NCBI RefSeq assembly: GCF_900129325.1
Contig: NZ_FQUP01000002.1
Coordinates: 202,668 to 266,667, forward strand
Source of the DNA: Kaistia soli DSM 19436
Lineage (GTDB): Bacteria > Pseudomonadota > Alphaproteobacteria > Rhizobiales > Kaistiaceae
DNA length: 64,000 bases
Direction: 5' to 3'
Positions within the stretch are counted from its first letter, which is position 1. Every line of letters starts with the position of its first letter. Under the pieces are notes generated by a model that saw only the letters and a program-made list of their open reading frames with translations, did no database searches and was not told the origin of the DNA. Both the position numbers and the translations under genes were made by a program. Positions 49,629 through 59,193 of this stretch are shown here, piece by piece.

Positions 49629-51346
49629 TGAACGCCCGCAGCCCCATCATCCACAAGGCCGGCATCGCCCGTCGCGCCGGAGAGCACAATGCCGACCCGA
49701 TCACGACCGAGGTCGTGCGGCACGCGCTCAATTCGGCCGCCAACCAGATGAAGCGCGCCCTCATCCGCACCGCGTTCTCTCCGGTCATCTACGAAGTGCT
49801 CGATTTCGCCGTCGCGATCTACGATCCGGAATACCGGCTGCTGGCGCAGGCGCCGAGCCTGCCGATGTTCATGGGCACGCTGAACTTCTGCATCGAGGCG
49901 GCTGTCGAGGCCATCGGCGGGCGCGAGAAGCTCTATGACGGCGACATGCTGATGTACAACTGGCCCTACGGGACAGGTTCGCATCCGCAGGATCTCGTCG
50001 TCATCATGCCGGTCTATCTGCGCGGCGAGACGCTGATCGGCTACACGGCGATCAAGGGCCATTGGCTCGATATCGGCGCCAAGGACCCCTACTGCACCGA
50101 CACGGTCGACGTGTTCCAGGAAGGCACCGTCTATCCGGGCGTCAAGATCTACAAGCGCGGCGAACTCAACGACGACATCTACCGCATGATCCTCGCCAAT
50201 AGCCGCGTGCCAAAGGCTGTCGCCGGCGATCTCGACGCGCAGGTGACGGGCTGCCGGGTCGGCGCCCGCAGCTTCCTTGAAGTGGTCGAGCGCTACGGCC
50301 TCGAAAGCTTCACGGGCGCGATCGAGGCGATGTTCGATCATGGCGAGCGCGTCGTCCGCAGCTATTTTGAGAAGATCCCCGACGGACGCTATGTCGGCCG
50401 CGGCGAGATGGACGACAACGGCGTCACCAAGGACAGCATCCCCTTCGAGATCGCCGTCGAAGTCTCCGGCTCCAACGTGCGCATCGACTTCTCGCTTGTG
50501 CCCGACGAGCAGGGCGGCCCGGTCAACTGCCCACTCCCCTCGACGATCTCGGCGAGCCGCGTCGCGATCACCATGCTCGCCGGCTATGGCGAGGCGCCGC
50601 ATGAGGGCCACTTCCGTCCCATCGAGGTCGTCACCCGGCCCGGCTCCATGTTCCATCCAGAGCCGCCGGCGCCTTGCTTCCTCTATGGCTGGCCGGCGCT
50701 GCAGGCGATCGAGGTCATCTACAACGCGATCTCCAAGGCCCTGCCGAAGGCGGTGCCCGCTTCTTCGGGTGGTTGCATCTGCTCGGTCGTCTGGTGGGGG
50801 CGCCGCGAGGCGACAGGCGAGCCCTGGGCCGACGGCGCGCCGCATCCGACCGGACAGGGCGCCTGGGACGGCGGCGACGGCGGCACCATGCTGCACATCT
50901 CCGAATCCGCCACGCGCTTCACGCCGATCGAGGTCTGGGAGGCGCGCAATCCCTGGCTGATCGAATGCCTGGCACTGGCGCAGGATTCCGGTGGTGCCGG
51001 CCGCCACCGCGGCGGCGCCGGCCTCGAGCTTCACTTCCGGATGCTCGAGGAGACCAATATCACCACGGTGTTCGAACGCTCGAAGAACAAGCCGTGGGGC
51101 CTCGAAGGCGGCGGCGAGGGGCGCGCGAACAATGCCCGCGTCCGTATGCCGTCCGGCGAGGTTCTCGATATCCCGAAGACCACGCGCTTCGTGGTGCCGA
51201 AGGGCGGCGTGCTGGAACTCAAGACCGGCGGCGGCGGCGGTTATGGCCCGCCCTCGGAGCGGCCGAGGGAGATGGTCGAGCACGATCTTCGCGAAGGCTA
51301 CATCTCGGCCGAGTTCGCCGCGCGGCACTATCCCCACGCCGGCTGA
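49628..51346 (+). CDS. hyuB: hydantoinase/oxoprolinase family protein, subunit B
   Basis: A 572-residue second subunit. Family blocks include DPITTEVVRHALNSAANQM at the N-terminus, GHWLDIGAKDP, and GGAGRHRGGAGLE late in the protein, with a Gly-rich GGGGGYGPPSERP region near the C-terminus. It partners HyuA in the ATP-dependent amidohydrolase. The start ATG overlaps the hyuA stop (TGATG). Confidence 0.93.
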   Translation: MNARSPIIHKAGIARRAGEHNADPITTEVVRHALNSAANQMKRALIRTAFSPVIYEVLDFAVAIYDPEYRLLAQAPSLPMFMGTLNFCIEAAVEAIGGREKLYDGDMLMYNWPYGTGSHPQDLVVIMPVYLRGETLIGYTAIKGHWLDIGAKDPYCTDTVDVFQEGTVYPGVKIYKRGELNDDIYRMILANSRVPKAVAGDLDAQVTGCRVGARSFLEVVERYGLESFTGAIEAMFDHGERVVRSYFEKIPDGRYVGRGEMDDNGVTKDSIPFEIAVEVSGSNVRIDFSLVPDEQGGPVNCPLPSTISASRVAITMLAGYGEAPHEGHFRPIEVVTRPGSMFHPEPPAPCFLYGWPALQAIEVIYNAISKALPKAVPASSGGCICSVVWWGRREATGEPWADGAPHPTGQGAWDGGDGGTMLHISESATRFTPIEVWEARNPWLIECLALAQDSGGAGRHRGGAGLELHFRMLEETNITTVFERSKNKPWGLEGGGEGRANNARVRMPSGEVLDIPKTTRFVVPKGGVLELKTGGGGGYGPPSERPREMVEHDLREGYISAEFAARHYPHAG

Positions 51347-51493
51347 AACGACGGCGTGAAGCTGATCGCAGCGGACCGCCGACATGCGGTCGCCGGCCTT
51401 CCGCCACGCCGACCCGTCGCAAGACGCCGCGCCGCGACTGGTGCGGCGTGTCGGGCCGCGGCCCGACAGAGACTCCTGGGAGGGACCACGCCC

Positions 51494-52558
51494 ATGGCAA
51501 CCGAGACCATCGCGGACCTTGGCGCGCAGCCGGCCACCGACAGACGCTTGTCGCTTGACGAAGTGACGGCGCTCGCTCGCCGCATCCTGCTGTCGAACGG
51601 CGTTTCAGCCGCCCAGGCCGAGCCGATCGTGCGCACGGTGACCGCTGCCGAGCGCGACGAATGCCGCTCGCATGGGCTCTACCGCCTCCTCACTTATATC
51701 CGCTCGATCCGACTCGGTCAGGCCAAAGGCAATGCCGAGCCGACGCTGCATGATGATGGCGGCGCTCTTGTCCGCGTCGAGGGCTATCGCGGCTTCGCGC
51801 CGCTGGCCTTTGACCGTGGTCGCGCCCTGCTCGTCGAGAAGGCGCGGCGGAACGGCATCGCGGCGCTCGTCATCCGCGATTGCCACCACAATTCCGCGCT
51901 CTGGGCCGAGGTCGAGCCGCTGGCAGCCGAGGACGGCATTGCCGCCATCGCCTTCAATCCGACCCATAGCTGGGTGGCGCCGGCTGGCGGATCGCGCCCG
52001 CTGTTCGGTACCAATCCGATCGCTTTCTCCTGGCCGCGACCGAACGGCGAGCCCTTCGTCTTCGATTTCGCGACCAGCGCCGTGGCGCGCGGCGAGATGG
52101 AGCTGCATCGGCGCGGCGGCCGCCCGATACCGTCCGGCTGGGCTGTCGACGCGGCCGGACAGACGACGACCGACGCCGCCGCCGGCCTCGCGGGCGCAAT
52201 GCTGCCGTTCGGCGGCTACAAGGGGACCGGCATCCAGATCATGATCGAACTGTTGGCAGGGGCGATGATCGGCGATGCCATGAGCTATCAGTCATCCGAC
52301 GCCGATGCCGGTCATGGCGGCGTGCCGCTGCATGGCGAACTGATCATCGCCTTCGATCCGGCCCGCTTCCGCGCCGGCCGCGAGGGCGATCCGCTGGCCG
52401 ACGCCGAGGGGCTGTTCGAGCGCTTCGGCGCGCAGCCCGGCGCGCGGCTCCCATCCGAGCGGCGCTATGCGGCCCGGCGCCGGACGGTGGTCGAGGGCGT
52501 TCTCGTGCCGCGGCCACTGCACGACGAACTGGTCGCGCTTGCCGATGCAGGCGAATGA
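51494..52558 (+). CDS. Ldh family (malate/L-lactate dehydrogenase-like) oxidoreductase
   Basis: 354 residues of the NAD(P)-dependent Ldh/AllD/DpkA family, which is distinct from classical lactate dehydrogenase. Typical blocks are ECRSHGLYRLLTYI, NPIAFSWPR and LPFGGYKGTGIQIMIELLAG. Relatives reduce imines (Delta1-piperideine-2-carboxylate, Delta1-pyrroline-2-carboxylate) or oxidise ureidoglycolate. Position after hyuAB suggests that it handles the product of ring opening. The ATG at 51494 follows a GGGAGGGA ribosome site. Confidence 0.88.
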   Translation: MATETIADLGAQPATDRRLSLDEVTALARRILLSNGVSAAQAEPIVRTVTAAERDECRSHGLYRLLTYIRSIRLGQAKGNAEPTLHDDGGALVRVEGYRGFAPLAFDRGRALLVEKARRNGIAALVIRDCHHNSALWAEVEPLAAEDGIAAIAFNPTHSWVAPAGGSRPLFGTNPIAFSWPRPNGEPFVFDFATSAVARGEMELHRRGGRPIPSGWAVDAAGQTTTDAAAGLAGAMLPFGGYKGTGIQIMIELLAGAMIGDAMSYQSSDADAGHGGVPLHGELIIAFDPARFRAGREGDPLADAEGLFERFGAQPGARLPSERRYAARRRTVVEGVLVPRPLHDELVALADAGE

Positions 52559-52578
52559 CCTGATCCGCCAACCCTGCC

Positions 52579-53013
52579 CTAGCCGAGCATGGACACCGTC
52601 AACGGGTCCATGACCCCGTCGCACCAGCGCTTGAGCGCGGCGTGGAAACAGCTTTCGGGGTTGCCGTCGGCCAGTGCGAACAGACTCATCGACGAGCGGA
52701 ATTTCATATCGTCTGGCGCGCCGAACAAGGCGTTGAGCGAGGGCGCGTTGGCGGCAAGCACGAGGTCCGTTGCGCTCCGAAGTCGAGCCCCAAGCTGTGG
52801 ATGGGCGAGATAGGCCCGCGCTTCGGCCAGCGAATCGATGCCATAGAAGAGGGCTGTCTGCGACCGGCCAAGCGCCTTCAATTGCGGGAACACGAACCAC
52901 ATCCAGTGGCTGCGCTTGCGGCCAGCCGAGAGTTCAGCGACGACATCGGGCCAGATCGGTTGCTGCGCCGTCACGAATCGCTGCAGGTCAAAGGGATCGT
53001 CGGCGTTGCTCAT
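52579..53013 (-). CDS. DUF1810 family protein
   Basis: 144 residues. The family pattern is clear: DPFDLQRFVTAQ, then RKRSHWMWFVFPQLKALGRS and the Ala/Leu-rich middle. DUF1810 (calpastatin-like in older annotations) has no known function. It lies 20 bases from the convergent Ldh-family gene and 21 bases downstream of DUF763. Confidence 0.87.
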   Translation of the reverse strand: MSNADDPFDLQRFVTAQQPIWPDVVAELSAGRKRSHWMWFVFPQLKALGRSQTALFYGIDSLAEARAYLAHPQLGARLRSATDLVLAANAPSLNALFGAPDDMKFRSSMSLFALADGNPESCFHAALKRWCDGVMDPLTVSMLG

Positions 53014-53034
53014 CGTCCTCTCCGCTTGGTGACG

Positions 53035-54321
53035 TCAGCGCGCGGGATGCCGGATGGCATCGCCATCGGCAAACAGGTCCGGTTCGGCCGGCGGCGGCTC
53101 GGGGCCGAAGACACTCATCCCGCCATAGCTGTGCGATCGCTGCCGCTCCCCCGCGACGAACGCCTCGAAGCTTGGGCCCCGCGCATCGCGTTCCATCCGC
53201 CGCGTCGCATCGTCGAGCCGGCGGATGGCCTCGAGCCGCTCGTCATTGCCGAGCTTCGCCTTTGTCATGGCCGATTTGAGCACGCCGATCGTCTCGTCAT
53301 AGACCTTGAGCGGCACTGGATAGGGATGGCGATCCTTGCCGCCATGGGCGAGCGAAAACCGCGCCGGATCCGCGAAGCGGCAAGGCGCGCCGTGAATGAC
53401 TTCGGCGACGAGGGCGAGCGAACGCACCGTCCGCGCGCCGACGCCGGGCACCATCAGCAGGTCCTGGAAATCCGTCGGCCCGCTCTCAGCCGCCGCGGCC
53501 AGCGCGCCATGCAGGCGGCGCATGATCACGTCCTTCGGCCTGACATCGTGGTGTTCAGGCATCACAAGATACGGCAGCAACGGCGCTTCGGGCGGAGGCG
53601 GCGTCAGCGGCACGCCGGCAAGGGCCGCCGCCTCGCGCACGATACCATCCGGGCCTATGTCTTTGAGGAGATCGATCTGGCCCCGCCGCGAAGCGTCGGC
53701 CCGTCGATCGGTCAGGTTGACGATCTCGCCCTGGCCGTGCCCATCGATCGCGGCATGCGGCGCGTCGACGAAGCTGGTCAGCCCCTCGGACAGCCAGTGG
53801 TAACGCCGAGCCAGCCGTGAATCGCCGTTCATGCCCTGCTGCACGACCACCCATTGGCCGTCATCGGCGACGATGAAGCCATGCAGATAGAGATCGAAGC
53901 CGTCCTGCACGGCTGCGCTGTCGACCTTGGCGACGAGCCGGCTCGCCGCTGCCAGCGCCACGCCGTCAAAGCCAGCCCGGTTGCCGGCAATGATCAATTC
54001 GTCCGGCGTCTTCCGCGACTGCGCGCCACGGCCGCCGCAGACGGTGAGGCCGAGTTCGCCGGAAAGCGGCGCCAGACCGCGCTTCAGCGCCCCGATCACG
54101 CTGGTGGTGATGCCCGAGGAATGCCAGTCCATGCCCATGACGGCGCCGAAGGACTGAAACCAGAAGGGATGCGCAAGGCGGCGGAGATATTCCTCGCGGC
54201 CATAATGGTGGACAACCGCCTCGGTGATGACCGCACCAAGCTTCGTCATGCGCTGGCCAAGCCAGGCCGGCACGCGTCCGCCATGAAGCGGCAGATCAGC
54301 ACTGCCCGCGCGACGTCCCAT
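53035..54321 (-). CDS. DUF763 family protein
   Basis: 428 residues. It matches the DUF763 family: RRAGSADLPLHGGRVPAWL at the start, then WHSSGITTSVIGALKRGL and CGGRGAQSRKTP. There is an apparent helix-hairpin-helix-like segment (FQDLLMVPGVGARTVRSLAL, residues about 285-304), which suggests DNA binding. DUF763 is found mostly in archaea and scattered bacteria and has no known function. The adjacency to an SbcCD-like pair raises a DNA-repair role as a hypothesis. Confidence 0.85.
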   Translation of the reverse strand: MGRRAGSADLPLHGGRVPAWLGQRMTKLGAVITEAVVHHYGREEYLRRLAHPFWFQSFGAVMGMDWHSSGITTSVIGALKRGLAPLSGELGLTVCGGRGAQSRKTPDELIIAGNRAGFDGVALAAASRLVAKVDSAAVQDGFDLYLHGFIVADDGQWVVVQQGMNGDSRLARRYHWLSEGLTSFVDAPHAAIDGHGQGEIVNLTDRRADASRRGQIDLLKDIGPDGIVREAAALAGVPLTPPPPEAPLLPYLVMPEHHDVRPKDVIMRRLHGALAAAAESGPTDFQDLLMVPGVGARTVRSLALVAEVIHGAPCRFADPARFSLAHGGKDRHPYPVPLKVYDETIGVLKSAMTKAKLGNDERLEAIRRLDDATRRMERDARGPSFEAFVAGERQRSHSYGGMSVFGPEPPPAEPDLFADGDAIRHPAR

Positions 54322-54384
54322 GGCAAGCTCCGAGAACGAAAGACGAACGGATTTCTAGCATGCGGCGGCGGCGCTGCAAACCGT

Positions 54385-57300
54385 TCAGTCGATGTCAAGC
54401 CGATGCACGCGGACGCCCGGACAAACGCTCTCGGCGATCGGGATGAGATGCTGGTGATGCGTCAGGTAGATCACCTGTCCGACCTCCGCCATGCCTGCAA
54501 AGAGGCGGAAGGCCTCTTCGGCGCGGAAATCATCGAAGCTCTCCATGATGTCGTCGGCGATGAAGGGCACTGCACGGCGCGTCTCGGCGAATTCGTGATA
54601 GCCCGCGACGCGCAGCGCCAGATAGAGCTGGTAGCGCGTCCCCTTCGAGAGCTCGGCCGCGGCCTTCGAACCGCCACCGGCAACAAGTGCAATGAGCCGC
54701 TCGCCCTCCTTGTCGGCCTGCGAGGCTAAGCCGGTATAGGCGCCGCGGCTGATGGTCTGGAACGCCTCCGAGGCACGCGCCATCATCTGGCTGCGATGCT
54801 TCTCGCGATAAAGCCGCAGCGCCGCTTCGGCCGCGCCGATGCCGGCGCGCAGCCTCAAATAACGCAGCGCCCCCTCCTCGATCTCGACCAGCAGGGTGCG
54901 CCGCCGCGCCTCGACGGCTGCGGCCGCGCCATCGCCGCCGATTGCCGCGAGACGGTCGGTGGCCGCGCTCCTTTCCGCGAAGAGCTGCTGGCATCGCCCG
55001 ACAAGATCCTCGAAACGTTGCTGCAAGGCAGCCTTCTTGGCGGCCAGCGCCTCCTGGTCCGTCGCGGCGAGCACCTGCTCGGCCTCGCTCGCATCCATCA
55101 TGCCCAGCGCCGCAGCGATCTCCTGTTCCGCGGTTCGGATTTCAGCCAAGAGCCTCGAGCGCTCGGCGATCGCCGCAAGGCCATGCGCCACCTCGGCCAG
55201 CCCCTCGACACCGAAATGCTCCGTCATGGCATTGATTTGCCGCCTAATGACCGCCTCTTCGCGCGCGTGTGCCGCCTGCGCGGCGGCGTTGTCGGAGAGC
55301 CGCGCCGACAGCGCAATCCGTTCCTTGTCCGCATCGCGCGCAGCGTTGATCCGACCCCTGATGCTCTGAGCCAAGGCGACGGTCTCGCCGTCGCTCGCCA
55401 TGCCAAGCCTTTCCGCCCGCTCGACAAGGGTCGCGCGATAGGCCTCCCGGTCGCTCTCCATCTTGCCGATACGATCGGCAAGGCTGGCGACCTTGCCGAG
55501 CAAGGTACCAAGCGACGTCAGATGGTCGAGGATTTCGCGGACGGCGCCGACGGGAGGATCGACGGCGGCCAGCCAACTGTCCGCCAGCGCGGCCCGCCAG
55601 TCGGCCGACCAGGCGTCATCGTCGGCGACGGCCTCGGCATGCGCCCGGACCCGTCGATCGACCTCGCCTTGCCGCTCAATGACCTGGCGCTGCAAGGCGC
55701 CGGCCGCCGTGATTGTCTCGAGGCCAGCTTCGGCGCCAGCTTGCAGCACGGCGAGGCTTTCCGACGAGTCGCAGGCCCATCCGGCCTCCTCCAGCACCGA
55801 GACAAGGCGTTCCTTTGCCGCCTTATCAATTATCTCGACCTCGCGCGCTGCTGCGTCCGCCGCTCGGATATCCATGCGGGTGTCGAGGGCCCGTTCGCGC
55901 CGGCGCAGCCAGGTTTCGAAGCCACCAAGGCCGGCCGTCTCCATCAGGCCCGGCACGAACCGCGTGACCGTCGCCTCAACGCGCTGACGATCGGCTTGCA
56001 GACGCTCGGCCGCCGCCGCTAGCAGCGCGGCGGCGCGCTCATGCTCGGCCTTCGTGATCGCGTGCGCCTGCGTCACCTGCGCGTAACGGGCCGTGTCGGC
56101 GACATGCGCCAGCCGCTCATTCGCCGCGATATCATCCCGACGCATCGCGGCCTCGAAGGCCGTAGCGCTGTCGGCATCAAGCCGCGCGCGATGATGGGCC
56201 CAGGCAGCCTCGCGCTGCAACCGGATAGCCGACGCCTCGTGGTCGCCGCCCGGCCCTGCAAGCGCGGCGAGCGCTTGCAACTCGGCCGCCTCGCGTGCCA
56301 GCTGCGTGCCAAGGCGGTCGACATCGCCGCGATGCAGCGTCACTTCGCCGGCGCCGCTCTCCAACCTCGCCTTCCAAGCCGCGATCTCCGCCGCGTCGGG
56401 GACGATCATCAGAGCCAGTGCTTCGGCATCGCCCTGCCAGGGCGCGAGCGCCGCGAGACTATCGGCAAGCGCCGTCTCGGCCGCGGTGCGATCGCGCCGC
56501 GCCCGCTGGAGCCGCCCGTCGATATCCGCGGCACGAAGGCTCTTCAGCGTCGCCGCCAGCCGCGCAATGGCCTCCGGCGACGCGGCCGGAGGCGTGGCGC
56601 CATCCCCCTGACGGGATTCGGCCTCCCGGAGGTTCGCCCGCGCCGCGACAAGCTCAGCCTCGGCCGTCGCGCGCCGCGCGACAATGCCGGACCGCGCCTC
56701 CACCAGCGCCATCAGCCGCGCGGCCCGTGGCGCCGTGATCAGCAGACGATGAGGATCGGGCGCGTCCGCCTGGCCGATCCGCGCCAGGAGACCGGCGATC
56801 GTCCGCTCGACCTCGGCGCGCTCAAGGTACCGCGCCGGCAGATCATGCGCGGCCGTCCTATCTCGCGCGGCCAGTCCGTCCAGGAGATCGAAGGCCTCGG
56901 CCTCGGCCAAGGCGGCCGGATCCTCGACCAGTGCCGCCAGCTGACGCTCGAGCCCCGACGCTTCGTCGCGTTGGCTGGCCCGCCGTGTCGCGAGCGCGAT
57001 GTCGGCATGCTGCAAGACGGGCAATTCGGCAGCCCAACCGGCCGGCGGCTCCGGCAGATCAGCCAGCGGCACCAGGTCCGCGCGCGCCGCACGAAGCGAC
57101 GCCAGCCGGGGCAGGGCGCCGAGCTGACGTGTCAGCGCGTCGATCTCAGCCTGGACCCGTCCCCGCTCCGCCGTCGCCGCGTCATAGGCGGCGGCCGCCG
57201 TGGTCTCAGCTTCGACGAGCCTTGCATAGGTAGAGGCCATCGTGTCGATCGCCTCGCGCTCGTCCTTGAGCACAGCGAGCCGCGCCTTCATCGCTGCGAG

Positions 57301-57849
57301 GTCAGTCTTCCGCCCCGAAGGCTTGTGAAAGGCGTCTGCCTCCTGCTTCAGCCGTTCGAGGCGCTGGCCGAGTTCGGCAAGACCAGCGCTCGCCGAAAAC
57401 AGCAACTGGCCAAGATCGCCGCGACTGGCGAGAATGCTCTCGCCACCCGCCACCAGCGTCTCGTCGTCGAGCGAAAACATGGTGCGATAGGCGTCGCGCG
57501 TGATGCCGCCAAGTTCGGCGAGGATTGCGGCATCGGGCAAGACCTGGTCGGCCGGATCGAGCAGGCTGTTCTGCGGCTTCTTGATCCGGGTGAAGGCCCG
57601 CGCTTGCCCCTCGAGTTCGAGCTCTCCCTCGATCCGCATCGTGGCATAGGGGTGTAGGAAGTTGTACGGGCTCTGCGCGCCGATGCCGTAAAGCAGGTCG
57701 AGATAGGCTGCCAGCGTCGTCGATTTGCCGGCCTCGTTAGGCCCATAGACGATGTGGAGATCCGGACCGGTCGCCGGCCGAGTACCGAAATTAAGGCTGC
57801 GGCCGGTGAAGCGGCCATAGCGGGTCAGTCCGAGCCGATCGAGCCGCAT
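54385..57849 (-). CDS. YhaN-like AAA ATPase (SbcC/Rad50-related)
   Basis: 1154 residues. An N-terminal ABC-type ATPase half has Walker A YGPNEAGKSTTLAAY at about 35-49. A long Ala/Glu/Arg-rich coiled-coil interior follows (about 180-950). The C-terminal half carries the signature ELSKGTRYQLYLALR and the Walker B-like FIADDIMESFDD. It is an SbcC/Rad50-type partner of the metallophosphoesterase encoded just upstream (1-base overlap, TGATG). Such pairs (YhaO/YhaN) are inferred to process DNA ends; direct evidence is limited. Confidence 0.9.
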   Translation of the reverse strand: MRLDRLGLTRYGRFTGRSLNFGTRPATGPDLHIVYGPNEAGKSTTLAAYLDLLYGIGAQSPYNFLHPYATMRIEGELELEGQARAFTRIKKPQNSLLDPADQVLPDAAILAELGGITRDAYRTMFSLDDETLVAGGESILASRGDLGQLLFSASAGLAELGQRLERLKQEADAFHKPSGRKTDLAAMKARLAVLKDEREAIDTMASTYARLVEAETTAAAAYDAATAERGRVQAEIDALTRQLGALPRLASLRAARADLVPLADLPEPPAGWAAELPVLQHADIALATRRASQRDEASGLERQLAALVEDPAALAEAEAFDLLDGLAARDRTAAHDLPARYLERAEVERTIAGLLARIGQADAPDPHRLLITAPRAARLMALVEARSGIVARRATAEAELVAARANLREAESRQGDGATPPAASPEAIARLAATLKSLRAADIDGRLQRARRDRTAAETALADSLAALAPWQGDAEALALMIVPDAAEIAAWKARLESGAGEVTLHRGDVDRLGTQLAREAAELQALAALAGPGGDHEASAIRLQREAAWAHHRARLDADSATAFEAAMRRDDIAANERLAHVADTARYAQVTQAHAITKAEHERAAALLAAAAERLQADRQRVEATVTRFVPGLMETAGLGGFETWLRRRERALDTRMDIRAADAAAREVEIIDKAAKERLVSVLEEAGWACDSSESLAVLQAGAEAGLETITAAGALQRQVIERQGEVDRRVRAHAEAVADDDAWSADWRAALADSWLAAVDPPVGAVREILDHLTSLGTLLGKVASLADRIGKMESDREAYRATLVERAERLGMASDGETVALAQSIRGRINAARDADKERIALSARLSDNAAAQAAHAREEAVIRRQINAMTEHFGVEGLAEVAHGLAAIAERSRLLAEIRTAEQEIAAALGMMDASEAEQVLAATDQEALAAKKAALQQRFEDLVGRCQQLFAERSAATDRLAAIGGDGAAAAVEARRRTLLVEIEEGALRYLRLRAGIGAAEAALRLYREKHRSQMMARASEAFQTISRGAYTGLASQADKEGERLIALVAGGGSKAAAELSKGTRYQLYLALRVAGYHEFAETRRAVPFIADDIMESFDDFRAEEAFRLFAGMAEVGQVIYLTHHQHLIPIAESVCPGVRVHRLDID

Positions 57850-59126
57850 CAGTCGCCGGTCCCGGCCGGCGCATCCGCCTGCAGCCGCGCGAGCACATCC
57901 TCGATGCCATCGGTGGCGAGCGTCTCCATCAGCCGTGCAGCGGTCTCTTCATCGGCCCCCAGCAGATCACGGAGATCAGGAGGCAACAGCCCGCGCAGCT
58001 GTCCGGCCCATTCGCCGAGCATGGTGCGATAGGCGGGCGCGCCGAGCACGTCGCTTTCGACCAGTCGCGCCAGTTCGACAAGTGGATCGGCCCCATCGCC
58101 GGCAAGGACGGGATTGTCGACCGCGAGCACGATCTTCTCGACATGCGTCTCGCCAAGGCCGGCGGCCGCCGCGTCCGCCTCGGCCTTCAAGAGGTCAGCG
58201 TCGCGGCGCATGCGCCAGGCGAGCGGGGTCGCACCCGTGATCTCGACACGCGTCACGAGATGCGGCGAACGGGTCTCGACGCGGGCAGTCCGCAGCGATC
58301 GCCCGATCGCCGCGACGAGATCCGGCCATTCTGCGATGCCGGCCGCGTCGACGCGGACGCGGCCGAATTCGGCGATGCTGGTCAACCGCTCCTCGACGCG
58401 GAGGGAGCGGTCATCGAGTACCGTGACGAGGCTGACCGATTTTGGCCCGGCCTCGTTGATGTCGCGCCCTTGCGGCATGCCGGCCATGACCACGGTCGAC
58501 CTGCCGTCATGGGCGACGCGGGCATGGATGTGGCCGAGCGCCCAATAGTCGAAGCCGTGCGCCTGGAGGTCGGCGAGGCTGCTCGGCGCATAGGCGTCAT
58601 GGCCCGGCGCGCCGGCAAGGCTCGTATGCATGACCCCGATATTGACCGCATCGGCAAGCGGTGGCCGGTATCCTGGCAGGAGACTCTCCAGCGCCTGCGC
58701 CTTGGCAAAGCTAAGGCCATGCACGACGATCGGCACCTCGCCGCGCGGCCGCTCGATCCCCACCGCCTCGGCCCGGCCGCGATAGAGCTTCACGCCCGGC
58801 GGCAGGACCAGTTCCTGCGTGATCTTCGACAGCGCGTCGTGATTGCCGCGGATGATGAAGGTCCGAATCCCTGCTTCCTCGAGCCGGCGCAGCTGGTCGG
58901 CGAGAAAGCGCGCCGTCTTCATCGAGGTCTGTTCGCCGTCATAGAGATCGCCGGCGATCACCAGCGCATCGACCCGCTCGGCGAGCGCCATGTCGATGAT
59001 GCCGACAAAGGCCTGCCGCGTTGCGTCACCGATCAGCGCCGCGAGATCGGCATCACGCAGCGCCAGCGAGCGCAGCGGCGAATCGAGATGGATGTCGGCC
59101 GCATGGATGAAGCGATAGGCGGCGAT
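57849..59126 (-). CDS. YhaO-like DNA-repair metallophosphoesterase (SbcD/Mre11-related)
   Basis: 425 residues if started at ATC 59126. The N-terminal metal motif, HAADIHLD, is needed for Mre11/SbcD activity. It lies upstream of the first ATG in the frame (58991), so a start there would remove it. Between the last in-frame stop and HAADIHLD there is no ATG, GTG or TTG. An ATC nine bases after GGAGG would yield a normal family N-terminus (AAYRFIHAAD). Further motifs are GDLYDG, IRGNHDAL and GHIHARV. Likely nuclease partner of YhaN. Confidence 0.82.
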   Translation of the reverse strand: MAAYRFIHAADIHLDSPLRSLALRDADLAALIGDATRQAFVGIIDMALAERVDALVIAGDLYDGEQTSMKTARFLADQLRRLEEAGIRTFIIRGNHDALSKITQELVLPPGVKLYRGRAEAVGIERPRGEVPIVVHGLSFAKAQALESLLPGYRPPLADAVNIGVMHTSLAGAPGHDAYAPSSLADLQAHGFDYWALGHIHARVAHDGRSTVVMAGMPQGRDINEAGPKSVSLVTVLDDRSLRVEERLTSIAEFGRVRVDAAGIAEWPDLVAAIGRSLRTARVETRSPHLVTRVEITGATPLAWRMRRDADLLKAEADAAAAGLGETHVEKIVLAVDNPVLAGDGADPLVELARLVESDVLGAPAYRTMLGEWAGQLRGLLPPDLRDLLGADEETAARLMETLATDGIEDVLARLQADAPAGTGD

Positions 59127-59193
59127 CTCGGCTCTCCTCCCTGACGCGCTGCCGACAGGCTAGCACGTCCCGCCTATCGCGTTTCAAGCCGGC

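Noticed and set aside
49553-51385. 610-codon minus-strand frame opposite hyuB
   Set aside because: Antisense shadow of hyuB; Asp/His/Arg-rich and without domains.
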